From Atherinomorus stipes (taxonomy: Eukaryota; Chordata; Actinopteri; Atheriniformes; Atherinidae): a stretch of DNA of 64,000 bases. A program made the position numbers and the translations under genes. Positions 58,188-64,000 of this stretch are shown here, one piece after another; position 1 is the first letter of the stretch; every line of letters begins with the position of its first letter. The notes beneath the pieces are model-generated. The model was not told where the DNA came from. It ran no database searches and was given only the letters and a program-made list of their open reading frames with translations. The stretch is from positions 1 through 64,000 of the forward strand of contig JALJCO010007853.1 in NCBI GenBank assembly GCA_023101725.1, written 5' to 3'.

Positions 58188-59340
58188 TTCCATTATCACT
58201 ATAAGTAATTGGCATTAGCAAGCCCTGCTGTGGCATTATCTATAAAGGAAGTGTCTTTAAAGTTAGCAGATTCCCTATGATAGGCCTATATCTCCATTTC
58301 ATCCATAAAGAGATCACATAAGGAATGAGAAAGAAATATATAGGAATAAATGTGTTTCATGTACTTTAAATACATGTCAGACTTGATTGGAACAAAATTC
58401 TCTTTTTGCATCTTAATATGGTCAGAAGTAAAAGCCAATAACAGCGTAACCCCCTCATGTTGGCAGGGATTTGATGTTTTCTCAAGTACATTTCAGCAGA
58501 ACAGATGCTTGCTGAGAGGACAGGTTTAATCAGTCTTTCAACTGTGGGATCTTTCTGAACATGAGCCCACCCTGCTGCTCAAAAAGAGGCTGTGTTGTCT
58601 AGCACCGATCATGCGTGTGGGTGCTAGAAGTCTGACACCAAAGCCACCTGCAATCTTGTGTGGGGAGAGACAAACCCCAGAACCCTAGCCTACCTCCCAA
58701 CCTGCCCATAAGCACCAAAGCAAGTAGAGCAAAAGATTATGCCCGATAAACCACCAGACACACTGACCCAGACAAGCCTCTCTCCTCCTCACAAACACAC
58801 ACTGTGCACTAAAGGTGGCCTGCTACGCTGCAAGTGTGATTGTCCAGAGTGCGTGCAAACACAAAGACCACAAATACCACTTAAAACATGACTGGCAAAT
58901 ATGAGTGGTGTGTGTGTCACGGCAAATCACAAACAGGTCCACATAACCCCCCCCACAGAGACACCTGCACACAAAGAGCACACAAACAACTCTTATGTGA
59001 CACTGGCAAGTCAGTAGTTGTAGTTAAAAAGCTCCCCCCACCCTCTTTCATTAAAAGAAGAAAGTAGTTCATCTGTTTGCAGCTTTTCAGGCATGCACAT
59101 TAGCCTGTGTTTGCCCTTGTTGACTGATACTGTTGGAAATTTAAATCATATTTAATATCTTGTCGAGAAGAAGCAGCCTTAAATTTATACATCACATCAT
59201 GAATACTGGGAAGCCTTTACAGTTGCAAATTTGCAAAGATGTTTTCTGCCAGTAAGAACTATTCATGATGAAAACATTATGTAGAAGCTGTGTGACTGAG
59301 AAGTGAAAAATATTTATTGTAGCCTCTACACTTTTTTTTT
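58188..59340. other. Unique noncoding sequence
   Basis: CA-rich patches without a clean repeat (58790-58980). No gene recognised. Confidence 0.45.
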
Positions 59341-59560
59341 AATTTGCTTTTAATTCTCTGCTCGAGAATCAGCACGCACGAGACCACCACGATGCTTTCT
59401 GTACACAGGAATCTGTTCCTGTGAAGGTTTATGTCTACATGAAACAGCAAGACCAGCAGGATGATGAAGAAGCAGGAAGACTGGTGCATGAAAAGCATGG
59501 GAGGATAAGAAAGAAAGTATACCAGAGGGAAGATGAAAAAAGCAACCACTTTCATTTTAG
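59341..59560. other. Stretch open on both strands, exon candidate
   Basis: Plus-strand frame: after a poly-T tract (59331-59340) and a stop, about 75 codons stay open. They include VPVKVYVYMKQQDQQDDEEA and GRIRKKVYQREDEKSNHFHF, a charged product ending at a TAG near 59567. The complementary minus strand also has a 92-codon ORF (59277-59555), with a hydrophobic product as expected from its mirror. No family recognised; could be chance. Confidence 0.2.
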
Positions 59561-59799
59561 ATGCTAGTTTCCATTAGAGAAAATTTCTATTTGACCTGCA
59601 GCATTCATGGTAAATCCTAACAGATTATGTTGTGATAATGTCAACCATCATTTTAGGTAAGCAGAGGTGTGAATCTGATCAGCTGTCTTTTCATCAGAAA
59701 GCTCCAAATGCAATATTGACATTCTGCGTAAACTTCAAAAATCCCATTGGCTTTGGTGTGGGCACAGCAACAGGAAGCTAGCAGGAATTGTACACAGTG

Positions 59800-60060
59800 C
59801 CAATGAAATGGCCTTTCTATCCCCGTGTGCTCACGTCATCTACTCTGCAGGCAGCCAGATAACCCCAGAGACAAAAGGGTTTCCTGTCAGTCAGATAATC
59901 ATCAGACACCACATTCACTTCCTCCATCCTGGCAGCCACAGTCACTGCAGGCCAAAGAGGCTAACACAGTCACTGAGGCTGATCCAGGGCCACCTTTCAC
60001 TTTTTCTTCAGGGGGTGATGCAATTAGGTGCAAGCTGACTCGTAGTTTGAGTGAGTAAGG
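59800..60060. promoter_or_regulatory. Candidate conserved noncoding element
   Basis: Balanced-composition block with CAGCCAGATAACCCCAGAG, GTCAGTCAGATAATCATCAG and GGCTAACACAGTCACTG. It contains repeated CAGATAA (GATA-type) words about 35 bp apart. No repeat ends. Overlaps two chance ORFs of about 77 codons. Confidence 0.3.
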
Positions 60061-61890
60061 ACTGTGACATGGTGTGCACACACAGGTCAGAGATCATCAT
60101 ACTCTATTAGACGGGTCAAGCCAGTGATGACCTCAGTCTTTTTGGCCCCCTGCCAAAATGTAGACACCAAATATGTGATTGATTCTCTGGTAACAGGCAC
60201 TGATTTAAGATAAGGTTAGACATTTACATCGAAAAACTGAGAAGCATGGTGCATTCTGGAAATGATGCAGTTGACTAACAAAGTTAAAATGTAACTTTTT
60301 GCTGCTTTCTGCTTTGAAGCACGGGATAGATATGTCATGCTTTGGATTTTAACCAGCGGCATGTGGTAGATTTCCAGCTAATTCTGGAATCAAACTTTCA
60401 ATAAAAAAAATGTAAAGATGAAAAGAGGATGACTTCTAGAACAGGAGATGAATCCCCAAAACATACCTCCAACTCACAGTGGATAGTCACAACCTGGGGG
60501 TTTTACCATGGTACTCATATCCTTCTAATGCAAGTGGACATACCCCAAAAGCAGAGAATAAAGAAAGAAAAAATGCAGACTCTTCAGGAATCTTGCATAT
60601 CTAATAGCTTTCTGTAGAATGAGTGAGCAAAAATCCCCCAAACACGACCCATTCAGCTGCACTACTGTGCTCCTATTTGACCATTTGACAAGGTTAAAGA
60701 TTGAAATAAAGATGTGATTTTGATTAAAAATAAAAAATAAAAAAATAGAAAAAGTTTAATCTTTTGGTTTAATGGGCTTCATTTTTTTCCAACTTGCAGT
60801 GACTGTCGTTTGATCCATTCTATTGTTTTGTATATACAGTATTTTCCAGGAAAATATCATAAGGTTTTTGCTAAATTCAAGTTAATTCAACAGAGAAATA
60901 CTTTTACTTCACTGAATTCAGTCCAACACTCCAAACACTTATTCTTCAAAAACCTCTCTCATAACATCCTTTCATGTTCTTTGCTCTGGAAGAGAACAGA
61001 GTGATTTTGGCAGCTGTTAGTTGTCATTATACAAAGATGTGATTATTTCCGAGGAAACATAAAGAAAAAAAAATCTTGCAACAATTTGAGCAAACACTTT
61101 TTGATTCAACTTCAGTTACTTCTGTTTGCCAAATTTAGTCCATTGAACTGTTCACCGTTTTTTTTTTTTTTAATGTATGATACATTTAGAACAAACTGAT
61201 AAATGAAAGCTGCATCAGCTCAAATTTGAAAGTAGAGGGAGAGTTTTCTCTTCAAGTGACAACAGCTGGAAACTGAATTGATTTTTATGACATGCAGCAT
61301 GAAGTGTCCTTGGTTGCACTGTATGCTGCACTGTATGTGTGGGTGTGGGTGTGTGAAAAGTGTGAGAAAGACAGAAACCAGGTCATTGCATTGGGGGGAT
61401 TCCTCTGCTGAAGGAAACTCCACTTTGCTGAACACTCTTCACGGTAAAACATCATGGGCTCTGCAGCTGGGGTTGTTTTTATTTCCCTGAAAGTGATTTG
61501 CATGTCATTTAGAAAAGGAAACTTCCACAATCAACTGTTAATATTCATTTAATAAGAAAACACAAGTGGAAATGCTCTCTTTGTATCTCATCTCTGAATT
61601 TCATTAGAAAGTGCTTTGCATCTTGTGTGTGCACTGTTTATGCATGATGACATTAGGTGGTGCAGATCCTCACACCAAAAGGCTCACCACATGCTACCAC
61701 GCACACTGACGAGCCCACATGCACACACCTACCTACCACCCGCACAGGCAAGGGCTGAAAGCAACCCAAAGAGAAAGAGCCGTGAGTCATATGCCTCACT
61801 GCTGTGAGGTTGTCTCCCTCTCTCTCTCAACGCTACACCATGTGGTCCGGCCATGTTTTAAGATGCTACACTTTACACACTGTGACTCAC
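60061..61890. other. Unique noncoding sequence
   Basis: Poly-T at 61159-61172, an A-rich patch at 60727-60750, short GT-rich patch near 61337-61355. No gene recognised. Confidence 0.45.
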
Positions 61891-61899
61891 CCTCCTCTG

Positions 61900-62020
61900 T
61901 TTGAAAAGGTCACACTGGCAGCTCAAAACCGTACTAATTAGGACCATTTGGCTAGAAGTGTGTCAGCTACTCTGCACAATGGACAGCTCTCTAGTAATTA
62001 CTGTAAAGTACTAGAATGAC
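61900..62020. promoter_or_regulatory. Weak candidate conserved noncoding element
   Basis: Contains GAAAAGGTCACAC (nuclear-receptor half-site-like), GTACTAATTAGGACC and CTAGTAATTACTG, two homeodomain-type cores 65 bp apart. Called on motif density only. Confidence 0.25.
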
Positions 62021-64000
62021 AAAGAAATAGAAACGTGGACATGATTTTTACAGCACAAGTGAAAGAAGCTTGAAAAGGTCAACCCCTCCTTTCAAACAGG
62101 AGGCCTTCATGGTAGCCAGTTAAGAAGAACAAATCTGACAGCTAAAGCTGAGAAATAACTTACTCAGATTGTAGTTCTGATAACCTTCATTCTGTTATCT
62201 TTCAGTAGCAATGCAAAAGCTACATTTTTTTTATTATCTACATATCATAGCAACTAGTTGCATGCCGCCTTAACTTGGAATTCTGTTCCTGATTTTGCTG
62301 TAGCATAACAAAATTTCCCATAGTTGCAAAGGTGCATCCATAAGGTGGATTTATCTTTACTCTAGAGATTAAAGTGAAGCATTTTCTATTATCTGTTCAT
62401 AGAATATACTGTATGGGGAATCTGAGTAATAGTGTACAAACACTATTAAGTTAACCAGATAACAACAATACTGCAAATGTTTCTATGGGATAGAGTTAGT
62501 TTATTTGGGACTCATTCTGCTGTTTTTTAAGGTGCAACAGCAGCTTTTGAAGTTAATCTAGCCAAAGCTCTGCTGCATGTCATAGATTGTCAGGATTGTG
62601 GCTTTTTGCTTCCAGATATATCTCAAACTCAGTATATGTGCTTTAAAATATGCATGAAGCCTTCTCTATCAATTTCTGTTTAAAGGCTACTTGCTAAAAG
62701 TTTATTTAGCAACAGTATAATATGTGCAAGAAAACTGAGCCAAAGCAAAGATGAGCAACTTTAGGGAAGACTTTGTTTTCCACTACTGGTTATTCTAACA
62801 GTTTTAACAAAGTAACAATGAGACACATTGTAGAGAGTGAAGCGTGTACTTGCTAAAACAATGATGAATGCCATTTGCAGAGAATGTCTCCCTATTGAGC
62901 TCCACAGAGCAGTTGCTGTGGTGACTAAGACGGGCATTGTGCATCATGGAGCTCATGTTCAGCAGAAGTTCTGTTGCGCAGAGTGCCTGCTGCCTCCTCA
63001 AAGCACCGAAGGCCAAACTGCTCATCATTACAGCACCTGATGCTGCTCGCCATCCGCGTTTCACTTAGCTGCATTTTGTTCTGTCCTTTTCTTCTTCTTC
63101 TCCTCTCACCCTGAGTCACTGCTCCCAGGGGAAATGAGGGGGTAACTGTGAGCCATTCATGGGGTATGAAGTAGCGTGTGTGTGTGTGTATGCAAGTGCG
63201 CACAAACGTGCGTGTGTTTCATGGGTGATAGTGTGATTCAGTCGAGTAGGATGTGAAACTTGAGTAGTGGGTAGAGAAAGAGAGGAGCAGCAGCAGCAGT
63301 AGCACGATGCAGTCAACACGAGGCAGTGACCCTTCTCTCTGTCCCTTTTCTACTCCTCTTGCCCTTGGGGAGATATAGCAGCTGCATCAGATGGAGCACC
63401 ACCCTTTAATTGCTCCATGCAAAACACTAATGCCCCGTACTGTAAAACTCGTAAAGGGCCCCTCAAGTGGTTATATGCATCTTAGCAAGCTTTTATCTGT
63501 ATGTAAAGTGTCTGTAATCAATACATTTCAGTACCATTGTTATAGCAGTCTGATCAGCTGTCAGAGCCACAGTTCAACATTTAGCCCAGCTTGCACTCAA
63601 CCATGACAGTATTAATGTCTCTTTACGAGGCAGGGCAGCTGTCTAGTGCCTCTTACACAGCCCAGGGGACAACACAATTACAATACAGAGACCTACTTCT
63701 GACCCGATGACCTCTCAGCCTGCTACTGGTTGACCTTCCACCTCACACTGACAGTCCAGCGTGTGGCTCTTAAACAGCAGGAAGAATGAAGTGGAGACCT
63801 TCTGTCTACCAACTCGCCAAGCATGCTGACTGTTTTTTCTTTTTCAACCATTCCAACAATCACTTAAATACATTTTTCCAAACAGAAAATCATGTTCATG
63901 TTGAATCATTTTCCCTAAATCTTTATTTAGTCTAAGTAGTCATTAAAATATGTAGTTTTTACCCCCCCCCCCCCTTTCTACATATTCATTGTAAAACAGA
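62021..64000. other. Unique noncoding sequence
   Basis: No transposon ends recognised. A short GT run is at 63176-63190 and a C13 homopolymer at 63962-63974. Open frames of 67-92 codons at 62804-63319 overlap each other on both strands without a domain. Confidence 0.45.

Noticed and set aside
1..64000. CRISPR array, bacterial operon, phage or plasmid features
   Set aside because: No regularly spaced direct repeats with unique spacers, no long ORFs and no bacterial signals; the content is plainly vertebrate.

Overview
This window looks like euchromatic DNA from a ray-finned fish, probably a percomorph teleost. It is AT-rich and CpG-poor, dense in (CA)n, (TA)n and (GAAA)n microsatellites, and full of teleost-type transposable elements: Tc1-like transposons, hAT-type MITEs, tRNA-derived SINEs, L2/RTE-type LINE tails and many short elements flanked by TTAA. 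No host protein-coding gene can be supported. Almost all open frames are short and stop-bounded, and the few recognisable protein signatures belong to decayed transposons. The window is best read as intergenic or long-intron sequence. Family names come from memory and by-eye comparison; nothing was searched or computed.

Layout. 1-12 kb is mostly unique sequence with one long foldback element (2628-3484), two clusters of CCAAT boxes (4739-4813, 8836-8957) and blocks that read like conserved noncoding elements (5638-5765, 10290-10530, 10930-11095). 12-16 kb is a transposon cluster: a TTAA-flanked MITE, an inverted pair of tRNA-like SINE segments, a small foldback, a 592-bp element with inverted ends, and another TTAA MITE. 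17 kb holds a run of 23 G and a (GAAA)n tract. 20-22 kb has a solo Tc1-type end and a weak candidate micro-exon.

23.6-25.6 kb is a 2-kb TTAA-flanked element with a second, 1.3-kb element inside it. A sibling at 32.3-32.8 kb lacks the inner element and acts as an empty site. The inner element carries a broken first exon resembling the N-terminus of fish transposon-associated SWIM/YqaJ-type proteins. 26.7-28.4 kb has a hAT MITE and another TTAA-type element end with a degenerate exon. 31-34.4 kb is a SINE/LINE graveyard. 36 kb has two long (TA)n tracts. 40-43.3 kb contains second copies of the 12-kb elements and a Tc1-like transposase relic split by a hAT MITE with a perfect 8-bp target-site duplication. 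45.3-48 kb has two foldback TTAA elements. 50.6-51.5 kb is a full-length but dead Tc1-like transposon. 56.8-58.2 kb is a CpG-rich TTAA element followed by a 690-bp palindrome with a THAP-domain remnant in each arm. The last 6 kb is mostly unique sequence.

The genes do not work together as a system. The coherent story is the repeated insertion, nesting and decay of cut-and-paste transposons, several of which kept first exons of accessory or DNA-binding proteins.
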